DNA of 64,000 nucleotides from JANQIO01 sp036351375 (GTDB lineage: Bacteria; Pseudomonadota; Gammaproteobacteria; Pseudomonadales; Halieaceae). The notes under the pieces were generated by a model. The model saw only the letters and a list, made by a program, of their open reading frames with translations, made no database searches and was not told the origin of the DNA. The position numbers and the translations under genes are program-made. The DNA is taken from positions 25,003 through 89,002 of the forward strand of contig JAZBOY010000093.1 in the NCBI GenBank assembly GCA_036351375.1, given 5' to 3'. Below, one piece after another: positions 27,022-34,697 of this stretch (positions are counted from its first letter, which is position 1; every line of letters begins with the position of its first letter).

Positions 27022-27398
27022 CCGGATGCCTTGTTCGCTACTGTTGCCTGCTTCTCGGTCAGCTTTTGCCACTGCTGGCGCACTATAGAGGAAAGCGCCT
27101 TGTTGTCCAGCGCATCCACGCCCTTGCGGGCCATCACAACCACATCAAGGCCTCGCGCATCTGGGGCTCGGTTGCGAAACACTTCCCTCACGATACGTTT
27201 GAAGCGATTGCGCTGCACAGCAAGCTTGACGTTTTTCTTGGCCACAATGATGCCAAGGCGATGGTGATTCAGGGTGTTGGGAGTAGCGAGGAAGAGAAGG
27301 TATTTGTGAGAGGCGCGAAGTTCGGCCGCGTCAAACACGCGGCCGTAAGCGGCGGCATCGAGCAAACGGTCCTTCCGGGGGAAGGAGTGGTCGTGCAT
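27018..27398 (-). CDS. rnpA: Ribonuclease P protein component
   Basis: Basic protein subunit of RNase P, needed for tRNA 5' maturation with the M1 RNA. 126 residues; FPRKDRLL at the N-terminus and the RNA-binding signature KLAVQRNRFKRIVREVFR are present. It lies 18 nt downstream of rpmH and overlaps yidD by 4 nt, the standard rpmH-rnpA-yidD-yidC order. Confidence 0.96.
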   Translation of the reverse strand: MHDHSFPRKDRLLDAAAYGRVFDAAELRASHKYLLFLATPNTLNHHRLGIIVAKKNVKLAVQRNRFKRIVREVFRNRAPDARGLDVVVMARKGVDALDNKALSSIVRQQWQKLTEKQATVANKASG

Positions 27399-27416
27399 TG
27401 CCGCCAGTACCGGGCA

Positions 27417-27551
27417 TCAGGCGGCGAGGCGCTTGCGACCCTTTGCGCGACGGCGGTTGATGACCTGACGGCCATTCTTGGTGGCCATGCGTGAGCGAAA
27501 ACCGTGCGTGCGCTTGCGCTTCAGTACACTGGGCTGGAACGTTCTTTTCAT
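27417..27551 (-). CDS. rpmH: 50S ribosomal protein L34
   Basis: 44-residue, very basic ribosomal protein, too short for a length-filtered ORF list. Translation of the minus strand begins MKRTFQPSVLKRKRTHGF and ends RRAKGRKRLAA with a TGA stop at 27419-27417; this is essentially the invariant L34 sequence. First gene of the rpmH-rnpA-yidD-yidC-mnmE run. Confidence 0.99.
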   Translation of the reverse strand: MKRTFQPSVLKRKRTHGFRSRMATKNGRQVINRRRAKGRKRLAA

Positions 27552-27605
27552 GACAGAAGTCCTGGTATCTATTCGTTAATCTTGTATGCGGCCTGGTTGC
27601 TAACC

Positions 27606-27676
27606 GAGGGCTCTCTACTAGCTGAGGGCTCTTAACCACTAAGGGCTCTTAACCAGCTGACGGCTCTAATCCCACT
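27606..27676 (-). repeat. Four imperfect 17-18-nt tandem repeats in the rpmH leader
   Basis: Copies at 27606-27623, 27624-27640, 27641-27658 and 27659-27676. Minus-strand consensus is about AGCTGGTTAAGAGCCCTT; all four keep AGAGCC and most keep GGTTAAGAGCCCT. They fall between the predicted rpmH transcription start and the rpmH start codon, so they would be in the mRNA leader. Confidence 0.75.
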
Positions 27677-27699
27677 GGGGGCCGCGCAAAAGGGCGTGT

Positions 27700-27728
27700 A
27701 TTCTAGTGAAACGTGGTCACAGATTCAA
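27700..27728 (-). promoter_or_regulatory. rpmH operon promoter
   Basis: Minus-strand -35 TTGAAT (27728-27723), 17-nt spacer, -10 TAGAAT (27705-27700). It predicts a leader of about 140 nt before rpmH that contains the four-copy repeat. Confidence 0.7.
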
Positions 27729-27911
27729 TCAGTAAATCAATGATATAGCGGCGATCTTCGCCCTGACTCCGAGGCGCCTGAGGCAACCCGAAAGCGGCGC
27801 GTTGAGGAGATAGCCGCCTGTCGTGTCGCCCTCTCTTCGGGTTCGCGCAAGCCGCTGAATTTCATGGATTTTGTCTCGAGATAAACAAGTTTTCTGCCCT
27901 TCAGCAACAAC

Positions 27912-27920
27912 TTATCCACA
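27912..27920 (+). promoter_or_regulatory. Perfect DnaA box
   Basis: TTATCCACA, identical to the high-affinity E. coli consensus. It sits at the left edge of the AT-rich core of the rpmH-dnaA gap. Confidence 0.85.
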
Positions 27921-28030
27921 TGTTAACAACAAGAAAAAAATATTTTTCCTGAACCGTATTGACAGTTTTTGAGGTTCTGTAACTTACTGATAAGTATAAT
28001 GAAAAATGAAATGTGACAGTTTTCTGAAGG

Positions 28031-28039
28031 TGTGGATAA
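28031..28039 (-). promoter_or_regulatory. Perfect DnaA box, inverted
   Basis: TGTGGATAA, the reverse complement of the consensus, at the right edge of the AT-rich core. Its inverted orientation relative to the box at 27912 could serve origin unwinding, dnaA autoregulation, or both. Confidence 0.85.
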
Positions 28040-28373
28040 CTCATCCAAGCGCGGCTAGAATGCATGGACTTCGCGGGTAGAACTATAAGCACCGGCCAGC
28101 ACGGGTGTTTGTGACCAAAGAGACCGAACCAGGTCTTTGGAAACAACACCGTTTCCGCAGTCTGGACCGGTTCGGGAAATCGCTAACAATGGCGATTGGT
28201 CCCGTTTGGCCCGCCGAGAACGTTGCCGAAACGCTGAATATTGAATAGCTGAATAGTAGCTGTGTAAAGGTGCCCTGCGATATGTGCCCCCAAGGCTACG
28301 GGGTTTCGCTGGCGCTGATGTAGACAAACCGGGCTGGAAATCGCCCGGAGTATAAAAGAAAAAGGGGTTTACG

Positions 28374-29858
28374 TTGCCAAGTCCGGTATGGGAAAAATGT
28401 GTCAGCTGCCTGCAGGATGAGCTGCCATCCCAACAATTCAACACGTGGATCAAGCCACTCAAAGCCGAGCATCTCAAGCAGGAAGCCGGTGAACTTTGCC
28501 TGTATGCGCCGAACCGCTTCGTCAAGGAGTGGGTGACCGACAAGTTCCTGGAGCGGATCAGTGAATTGGTGTCACAGGTGTCCAGCGGCGATGAGTGCCG
28601 CGTGGTACTGGCGATCGGTGCGCCGCAGAGAATGAACGGTGTGACCCGCGAGGTTCCAGGCACTCGGGTCGAGCAACGCCGAGCTGGCCTTGAGCCTTCG
28701 GCAGAGGCTGGTCTGCAGCGTGTAGCGAAGGGGAATATTGAGCTGCCGCCTGCGGCGGACGTTTCAGTGCCGGCCAGTGGGTCGCGAGCCGCGTCAGGTA
28801 CCGGTCGCCAGGTGGAAGTAGAAGGTGCCATACGGCACCAGAATTACCTGGTGGACCACTACACCTTTGATAACTTCGTTGAAGGTAAATCCAACCAGCT
28901 GGCACTCGCGGCCGCCGGTCAGGTGGCCGAGAATCCCGGTGGTTCATACAACCCACTGTTTCTCTACGGTGGAGTAGGCCTGGGTAAGACGCACTTGATG
29001 CACGCGGTTGGTAACGCCCTGTTGCAACGGAATCCAGAAGCCAAGGTGGTCTACCTGCATTCAGAGAGATTTGTTGCAGACATGGTGAAGGCGCTGCAAT
29101 TGAATGCTATCAATGACTTCAAACGCTACTACCGTTCGGTGGATGCACTGTTGATCGATGACATCCAGTTTTTTGCCGGCAAGGAGCGATCTCAGGAGGA
29201 GTTCTTCCATACGTTCAATGCCCTGCTCGAGGGCGGTCAGCAGATGATTCTTACCTGTGACCGCTACCCCAAGGAGATCGAGGGACTCGAGGAGCGCCTG
29301 AAGTCCCGGTTTGGTTGGGGCCTCACCGTGGCGGTCGAACCGCCGGAGCTGGAGACCCGGGTGGCTATCCTTATGAAGAAGGCGACCCAGGCGCGCATCG
29401 AGCTGCCGCCGGACGCGGCATTTTTTATTGCCCAGCGTATTCGGTCTAATGTGCGCGAACTGGAAGGGGCGCTGAAGCGCGTGATAGCTAGCGCTCACTT
29501 CACCTCAAGACCCATTGATGTGGAACTGATCAAGGATAGCCTGAAGGACCTGCTGGCATTGCAAGACAAGCAGGTCAGCCTCGATAATATCCAGCGCACG
29601 GTGGCAGAGTACTACAAGATCAAGGTGTCAGACCTGATGTCCAAGCGCCGTAGCCGATCTGTAGCACGACCGCGGCAGGTGGCGATGGCTCTGGCCAAGG
29701 AACTCACCAACCACAGTCTGCCGGAAATCGGTGATAGCTTCGGTGGGCGCGACCATACCACTGTGCTCCACGCTTGTAGGAAAATTCGCGAACTGCGCGA
29801 GACTGATTCCGATATACGAGAAGATTATAAGAACCTGCTGCGCTCTCTGACGACCTGA
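28374..29858 (+). CDS. dnaA: Chromosomal replication initiator DnaA (TTG start)
   Basis: Origin-binding AAA+ initiator, 494 residues. Domain I begins VWEKCVSCLQDELPSQQFNTW, the DnaB/DiaA-contact domain. A variable Arg/Ala/Pro linker spans about 90-155. The AAA+ core has Walker A GGVGLGKT near residue 200 and ALLIDDIQFF (Walker B). C-terminal domain IV carries the DnaA signature ALAKELTNHSLPEIG and GGRDHTTVLHA for box recognition. The start codon is TTG, preceded by AAGGGG; no in-frame ATG gives a complete domain I. dnaN follows after 38 nt. Confidence 0.97.
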   Translation: MPSPVWEKCVSCLQDELPSQQFNTWIKPLKAEHLKQEAGELCLYAPNRFVKEWVTDKFLERISELVSQVSSGDECRVVLAIGAPQRMNGVTREVPGTRVEQRRAGLEPSAEAGLQRVAKGNIELPPAADVSVPASGSRAASGTGRQVEVEGAIRHQNYLVDHYTFDNFVEGKSNQLALAAAGQVAENPGGSYNPLFLYGGVGLGKTHLMHAVGNALLQRNPEAKVVYLHSERFVADMVKALQLNAINDFKRYYRSVDALLIDDIQFFAGKERSQEEFFHTFNALLEGGQQMILTCDRYPKEIEGLEERLKSRFGWGLTVAVEPPELETRVAILMKKATQARIELPPDAAFFIAQRIRSNVRELEGALKRVIASAHFTSRPIDVELIKDSLKDLLALQDKQVSLDNIQRTVAEYYKIKVSDLMSKRRSRSVARPRQVAMALAKELTNHSLPEIGDSFGGRDHTTVLHACRKIRELRETDSDIREDYKNLLRSLTT

Positions 29859-29896
29859 GCTCGGCCCACGCTACCTCCCAGATAGGAAATCGCTAG

Positions 29897-31003
29897 ATGA
29901 AGTTCACCATTTCACGGGACGCCCTGTTGAAACCCCTCAACCTGGTGGCCGGCGTTGTTGAACGTCGCCAGACACTGCCAATTCTGGCAAATGTGCTAAT
30001 GGTGCTGGATGGTGAATGGCTGTCGCTTACCGGGACAGATCTCGAAGTGGAACTGGTGGGGCGGCTGAAGCTGGAGCAATCCAGCGGAGACAGTGGAGAA
30101 ATTACCGTTCCTGCTCGCAAGTTGGTGGATATCTGCAAGTCGCTGCCAGAGGGCTGTGATATCGAATTTTCTGTCGAAGAGGGAAAAGTTACGGTTCGCT
30201 CGGGCCGCAGCCGATTCACGCTGTCTACGCTTCCTGCTCGGGACTTCCCCAACGTGGAAGACAGTATCGGTACGCATAAGGTGACCTTGTTGCAGGGGCA
30301 GCTGCGGCGCCTGATTGATCGCACTGCTTTTGCCATGGCACAACAGGACGTACGCTATTACCTCAACGGGATGCTGTGGGAGCTGCACAGCAAGGGATTG
30401 AGGGTGGTGGCCACGGACGGGCATCGCCTGGCGATGTGCGCCCTGGATACTGAATTCCCGGTGGACGACAGCAAGCAGGTGATCCTGCCGAGAAAAGGTG
30501 TATTGGAGTTGGCGCGGCTGCTGCAGGAAGACGGTGCCGAGGTAGCGATAGTCATCGGCAACAATCATATTCGCGCAACCACAGAGGACTTCACGTTCAC
30601 CTCAAAACTGGTAGACGGGAAGTTTCCCGATTATGAGAGAGTGCTGCCCCGCAACGCGGACAAGGTGGTCATCGGCGAGCGCGAAGAGCTGCGCCAGGCT
30701 TTTACCCGAACAGCAATCCTCTCAAATGAGAAATATCGGGGCGTGCGGCTGACTCTGGCTTCGGGGGCTATGGAGATTGTTGCCAACAATCCTGAACAGG
30801 AAGAGGCGGAGGAGACTGTTTCGGTAGAGTATGATGGCGACGGTCTCGAAATCGGTTTTAACGTGAGCTACCTGTTGGATGTACTGGGCGTCGTGAACAG
30901 TGAAAAGGTCAAGCTTTCCCTGTCGGATCCCAATAGCAGTGCTCTCCTGGAAGAGCCGGAAAACGGCGATTCCCTCTACGTCGTTATGCCCATGAGGCTG
31001 TAG
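29897..31003 (+). CDS. dnaN: DNA polymerase III beta sliding clamp
   Basis: Dimeric ring clamp that tethers Pol III and other clamp clients to DNA. 368 residues, three clamp domains; begins MKFTISRDALLKPLNLVAGV and ends with the hydrophobic-pocket tail YVVMPMRL, both nearly invariant in gammaproteobacteria. It lies between dnaA and recF in the usual operon. Confidence 0.98.
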   Translation: MKFTISRDALLKPLNLVAGVVERRQTLPILANVLMVLDGEWLSLTGTDLEVELVGRLKLEQSSGDSGEITVPARKLVDICKSLPEGCDIEFSVEEGKVTVRSGRSRFTLSTLPARDFPNVEDSIGTHKVTLLQGQLRRLIDRTAFAMAQQDVRYYLNGMLWELHSKGLRVVATDGHRLAMCALDTEFPVDDSKQVILPRKGVLELARLLQEDGAEVAIVIGNNHIRATTEDFTFTSKLVDGKFPDYERVLPRNADKVVIGEREELRQAFTRTAILSNEKYRGVRLTLASGAMEIVANNPEQEEAEETVSVEYDGDGLEIGFNVSYLLDVLGVVNSEKVKLSLSDPNSSALLEEPENGDSLYVVMPMRL

Positions 31004-31015
31004 GCCGATCGGTCG

Positions 31016-32116
31016 GTGTCCCTCGAACGCCTGGATGTCCGGGGAGTTCGCAACCTCGAATCCCAAAGCCTTCGCGATCTCGCTGCGGTTAACGTGTTTT
31101 ATGGCGTTAACGGCAGCGGCAAGACCAGTCTGCTGGAGGCCGTGCATCTGCTAGGCCTCGCACGGTCCTTTCGAACCGCGCATATCAAGTCAGTGATTAC
31201 CCACGGTGAAACGTCCTGTACCGTTTATGGAGAGGTACGGAAGTCGGGGAGTGTGCTTCCGGTAGGCGTGCAACGGGAGCGCGACGGCAGGCTGGATGCC
31301 AGGGTCGGCGGCACCGGTATCAGGACTCGAGCTGAGCTGGCGCAGGTATTACCCCTCCAGGTAATCCATACCGATAGTTTCAAAATCATCTCCGGTGGCC
31401 CCACAGAGCGACGGCAGTTCCTGGATTGGGGTGTGTTCCACGTGGAACATCAGTTCCTGACCGCATGGCAGCAATATCAGAAGGCAATCAAGCAGCGCAA
31501 TAGCCTGCTGCGTCGTGGTAAAATCTCTCCTGATTTATTGCGTCCCTGGGACGAACAGATGGCGGTAGCCGGGGAGCGCATCGATAGTTCCCGTGCTACT
31601 TACATGGGGCAGCTGGAGCCGGCGTTTCAGCGCTGTCTCGATGAGCTTACCCCCCGAATGGGAAGTCTGGAATTGCGCTATCGCCGAGGCTGGGACAAGA
31701 ACGCGTCTTTGCTAGAGGCACTTTCCCAGTCAGAGGCGGCTGATCAACAGCAGGGCTTCACCCATGTTGGTCCTCAGCGAGCTGATATCCGCATGCTGAT
31801 AGACGGTAAGCCGGCGGCAGAAAACCTGTCGCGGGGGCAGATGAAGGTGGTTGTGTGCGCGTTGAAATTGGCCCAGGGAGAGCTGATGAGAGTGCAGGGC
31901 TCAGTCCCCTGTATCTATTTGGTAGATGACCTGACCGCTGAGCTCGATATAGAGCACTGCCGTAAAGTTGCAGAAATGTTGGACCGCATGGAGGTGCAGC
32001 AATTTGTCACCTGCATACAGCGCAAGGATGTCGAGTCTGTATGGCAGTTAGATGAACAGAGAGATCTGGCTATGTTCCACGTGGAACATGGGGCCCTGAA
32101 CCGCTTGGCCGTTTGA
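31016..32116 (+). CDS. recF: Recombination mediator RecF (GTG start)
   Basis: ABC-type ATPase that with RecOR loads RecA at gapped DNA. 366 residues; Walker A GVNGSGKTS near residues 30-38, the ABC signature LSRGQMK in the C-terminal half, then YLVDDLTAELD as Walker B. The start is GTG, 12 nt after dnaN. The coding sequence contains two identical 16-bp parS palindromes, at about codons 140 and 353, both encoding FHVEH, so the DNA motif appears to be selected inside the protein frame. Confidence 0.95.
   Translation: MSLERLDVRGVRNLESQSLRDLAAVNVFYGVNGSGKTSLLEAVHLLGLARSFRTAHIKSVITHGETSCTVYGEVRKSGSVLPVGVQRERDGRLDARVGGTGIRTRAELAQVLPLQVIHTDSFKIISGGPTERRQFLDWGVFHVEHQFLTAWQQYQKAIKQRNSLLRRGKISPDLLRPWDEQMAVAGERIDSSRATYMGQLEPAFQRCLDELTPRMGSLELRYRRGWDKNASLLEALSQSEAADQQQGFTHVGPQRADIRMLIDGKPAAENLSRGQMKVVVCALKLAQGELMRVQGSVPCIYLVDDLTAELDIEHCRKVAEMLDRMEVQQFVTCIQRKDVESVWQLDEQRDLAMFHVEHGALNRLAV
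31434..31449. promoter_or_regulatory. parS: parS centromere site 1 (in recF)
   Basis: TGTTCCACGTGGAACA, a perfect 16-bp palindrome matching the bacterial parS consensus (TGTTNCACGTGNAACA). It lies about 3 kb from dnaA and about 11 kb from parAB. Confidence 0.93.
32073..32088. promoter_or_regulatory. parS: parS centromere site 2 (in recF)
   Basis: A second exact copy of TGTTCCACGTGGAACA, 639 bp after the first and near the 3' end of recF. Clustered parS sites are typical of ParB loading zones beside oriC. Confidence 0.93.
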
Positions 32117-32249
32117 ATGGCCCTTTAGCAGGCTGATGTCTGGGTTTAGTTAGAGGGTAGGGGCTGCTGCCAGTGGCCTGCCCGGTTACACAGATGTGCG
32201 TTGCCGCAAGCATTGTGAGCACGCGAGTTTTGGTTGAGATGAGCACAAT

Positions 32250-34664
32250 ATGAGCGAAGAGCATCAGTATGACTCCTCCAGCATCAAGGTCCTGAAGGGC
32301 CTGGATGCGGTCCGCAAACGCCCCGGCATGTATATCGGCGACACGGACGACGGAACCGGCCTGCACCATATGGTGTTTGAACTGGTTGATAACTCTATCG
32401 ACGAGGCCCTGGCCGGCCATTGCAGTAAAGTCACCGTGGTGATCCACCCTGACGAATCGGTGTCTGTTGGCGATGACGGCCGCGGAATACCCACAGAAGA
32501 GCACGAGGAGGGGGTTTCGGCGGCCGAAGTTATCATGACTGTGCTGCATGCCGGTGGTAAGTTCGACGATAACTCCTACAAGGTATCCGGCGGCCTTCAT
32601 GGGGTGGGCGTATCTGTTGTGAACGCGCTCTCAGAAGAGCTGGTCCTGACGATACGTCGCGAAGGCAAAATGTACGAGCAAACGTACCGCCATGGTGTTC
32701 CCGAAGCACCGCTCGCCGTTGTTGGAGAGACAGACGCATCCGGTACCGAGGTGCGCTTCAAGCCCAGCGCTGAAACTTTCAGCAATATCGAGTTCCATTT
32801 TGACTATCTCGCCAAACGCCTACGGGAACTGGCGTTCCTGAATTCAGGGGTGTTCATCCAGCTGGTGGACGAACGCAGCGGTGAGAAGGAAGACTACTGT
32901 TATGACGGTGGTCTGAGTGCGTTCGTTGATTACCTCAACCAGAACAAGAACCCGATCAACAAGGCATTCCACTTCGATGTCACCCATGACGACGGGATCG
33001 GGGTCGAGGTGGCCCTACAGTGGAATGATTCCTTCCAGGAAAACATTTTCTGTTACACCAACAATATTCCCCAGCGGGACGGCGGTACGCACCTTGCCGG
33101 TTTTCGCGCTGCGCTGACTCGCAACCTGAACAACTACATTGAGAAAGAAGGCCTCGCCAGAAACGCCAAGGTCTCGACCACTGGCGACGACGCACGGGAA
33201 GGTCTCACCGCGATCATCTCTGTGAAGGTCCCTGACCCGAAGTTTTCCTCACAGACCAAGGACAAGCTGGTGTCTTCCGAGGTCAAGCCTGCAGTAGAGC
33301 AGGCCATGAACCAGTATTTTGCGGACTATCTGCTGGAAAACCCGCAGGAAGCCAAGGCCGTTGTCGGGAAGATGCTGGATGCGGCCCGTGCCCGGGAAGC
33401 GGCCCGCAAAGCCCGGGAGATGACCCGGCGCAAGGGCGCCCTGGATATAGCAGGCCTGCCAGGTAAGCTGGCTGATTGCCAGGAAAAAGACCCGGCACTT
33501 TCCGAACTGTACCTGGTGGAGGGTGATTCTGCTGGAGGCTCTGCCAAGCAGGGCCGAGATCGCCGCACTCAGGCGATCCTGCCACTCAAGGGCAAGATTC
33601 TCAATGTCGAGAAGGCGCGCTTCGACAAGATGCTGTCTTCCGCCGAGGTCGGCACCATCGTCACGGCGCTGGGTTGCGGCATTGGCAAGGATGAATTCGA
33701 CCCCGACAAGCTGCGTTACCACAGCATTATCATCATGACCGATGCAGATGTTGACGGGTCACACATCCGAACCCTGTTGTTGACGTTCTTCTTCCGTCAG
33801 ATGCCTGAGCTGGTAGAGCGAGGCCATATCTATATCGCCCAACCGCCTTTGTACAAGATTGCCAAGGGCAAGCAGCATCAGTATTTGAAGGACGATGCAG
33901 CACTCAACGACTACCTGACCCAATCGGCGCTGGAAGGTGCCGCGCTATATGTCAGTGCGGACGCGCCGCCGGTAGCGGGCGAGGCCTTGGAAAACCTGGT
34001 CAACGACTACCGTGGCGTCTGCAAAACGGTAGACCGCCTGAGCCGGCTTTACACCGCTGATGTGCTGTGGGCGATGCTCAAGCTGCCGCGACTGCTGCAG
34101 GAAGAGTTGGAAAACGAGGCCACTGTGAGTGAGTGGGCCAGCGCCTTGCAGACCCAGCTGGAAGATTCGGTCATGGATGGGAAGGTATACACTTGCCTCG
34201 TGCGGCGCGACAGCGAACGCAGCATCTACTTCCCGGTGGTGAAGCTACTGTCTCACGGAGTGGAAACCGACACCGAGTACCATCACGAGTTTTTCGGTTC
34301 GGGTGAATACCGTCAACTCTGTGATCTCGGCGAGAAGCTCAGCGGACTGATCGAAGCCGACGGCTACATTCAACGCGGCGAAAAGCGCTTTGAAACCCAG
34401 AGTTTCTACGCGGTGTTCGACTGGCTGATGGCGGAAGCGGCCAAAGGTTACAACATCCAGCGCTATAAGGGTCTTGGCGAGATGAACCCGGACCAGCTCT
34501 GGGAAACAACCATGGACCCGGAAACCCGGCGCATGCTGAAAGTCACCATCGAAGACGCCATCGCCGCAGACCAGATCTTCACCACGTTAATGGGTGACCA
34601 GGTCGAGCCGCGCCGGGACTTCATCGAGGACAACGCCCTGTCAGTGGCCAACCTCGACGTGTAG
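32250..34664 (+). CDS. gyrB: DNA gyrase subunit B
   Basis: ATPase subunit of DNA gyrase (introduces negative supercoils with GyrA). 804 residues, as in E. coli. GHKL ATPase motifs EALAGHC and VGDDGRGIP plus the GGLHGVGVSVVNAL loop; TOPRIM motifs EGDSAGGSAKQGRDR and DADVDGSHIRTLLL; C-terminal GDQVEPRRDFIE tail. The 133-bp gap after recF may hold its own promoter. It converges on glyS. Confidence 0.98.
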   Translation: MSEEHQYDSSSIKVLKGLDAVRKRPGMYIGDTDDGTGLHHMVFELVDNSIDEALAGHCSKVTVVIHPDESVSVGDDGRGIPTEEHEEGVSAAEVIMTVLHAGGKFDDNSYKVSGGLHGVGVSVVNALSEELVLTIRREGKMYEQTYRHGVPEAPLAVVGETDASGTEVRFKPSAETFSNIEFHFDYLAKRLRELAFLNSGVFIQLVDERSGEKEDYCYDGGLSAFVDYLNQNKNPINKAFHFDVTHDDGIGVEVALQWNDSFQENIFCYTNNIPQRDGGTHLAGFRAALTRNLNNYIEKEGLARNAKVSTTGDDAREGLTAIISVKVPDPKFSSQTKDKLVSSEVKPAVEQAMNQYFADYLLENPQEAKAVVGKMLDAARAREAARKAREMTRRKGALDIAGLPGKLADCQEKDPALSELYLVEGDSAGGSAKQGRDRRTQAILPLKGKILNVEKARFDKMLSSAEVGTIVTALGCGIGKDEFDPDKLRYHSIIIMTDADVDGSHIRTLLLTFFFRQMPELVERGHIYIAQPPLYKIAKGKQHQYLKDDAALNDYLTQSALEGAALYVSADAPPVAGEALENLVNDYRGVCKTVDRLSRLYTADVLWAMLKLPRLLQEELENEATVSEWASALQTQLEDSVMDGKVYTCLVRRDSERSIYFPVVKLLSHGVETDTEYHHEFFGSGEYRQLCDLGEKLSGLIEADGYIQRGEKRFETQSFYAVFDWLMAEAAKGYNIQRYKGLGEMNPDQLWETTMDPETRRMLKVTIEDAIAADQIFTTLMGDQVEPRRDFIEDNALSVANLDV

Positions 34665-34678
34665 AGCGCCTGGCGTGA

Positions 34679-34697
34679 CCGCGCGCCTAGCGCGCGG
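34679..34697. terminator. GC hairpin between gyrB and glyS
   Basis: CCGCGCGC-CTA-GCGCGCGG, a perfect 8-bp stem whose 3-nt loop is the glyS stop codon read on the minus strand. It lies 15 nt past gyrB. No T-run, but position at a convergent pair suggests a shared 3' end. Confidence 0.45.

Larger units (their letters stand above)
27552..28373. other. oriC: 822-bp rpmH-dnaA intergenic region, candidate oriC
   Basis: The longest non-coding stretch in the window and the point where leftward genes (7.2-27.5 kb) give way to rightward ones (28.4-34.7 kb), as expected at a bidirectional origin. It contains two perfect 9-mer DnaA boxes in opposite orientation, 110 bp apart, flanking a conspicuously AT-rich core (about 27921-28020), plus the rpmH promoter and its repeat-bearing leader. 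TTGACA (27959-27964) and TATAAT (27995-28000) occur on the plus strand but are 30 nt apart, so the dnaA promoter is not clearly resolved. The rest (28050-28360) holds short TGAATA repeats near 28234-28256 and no ORF I believe. Confidence 0.75.

Noticed and set aside
27959..28000. TTGACA and TATAAT as the dnaA promoter
   Set aside because: Perfect hexamers, but 30 nt apart instead of 16-18; kept only as a note in the oriC region.
28234..28260. TGAATA/TAGTAG repeats as a DnaA-trio unwinding element
   Set aside because: Short and next to only a three-mismatch DnaA box; too weak to call.
27737..28831. Minus-strand open frames in the rpmH-dnaA gap
   Set aside because: They cross DnaA boxes or dnaA itself, lack RBS and show no protein-like composition.
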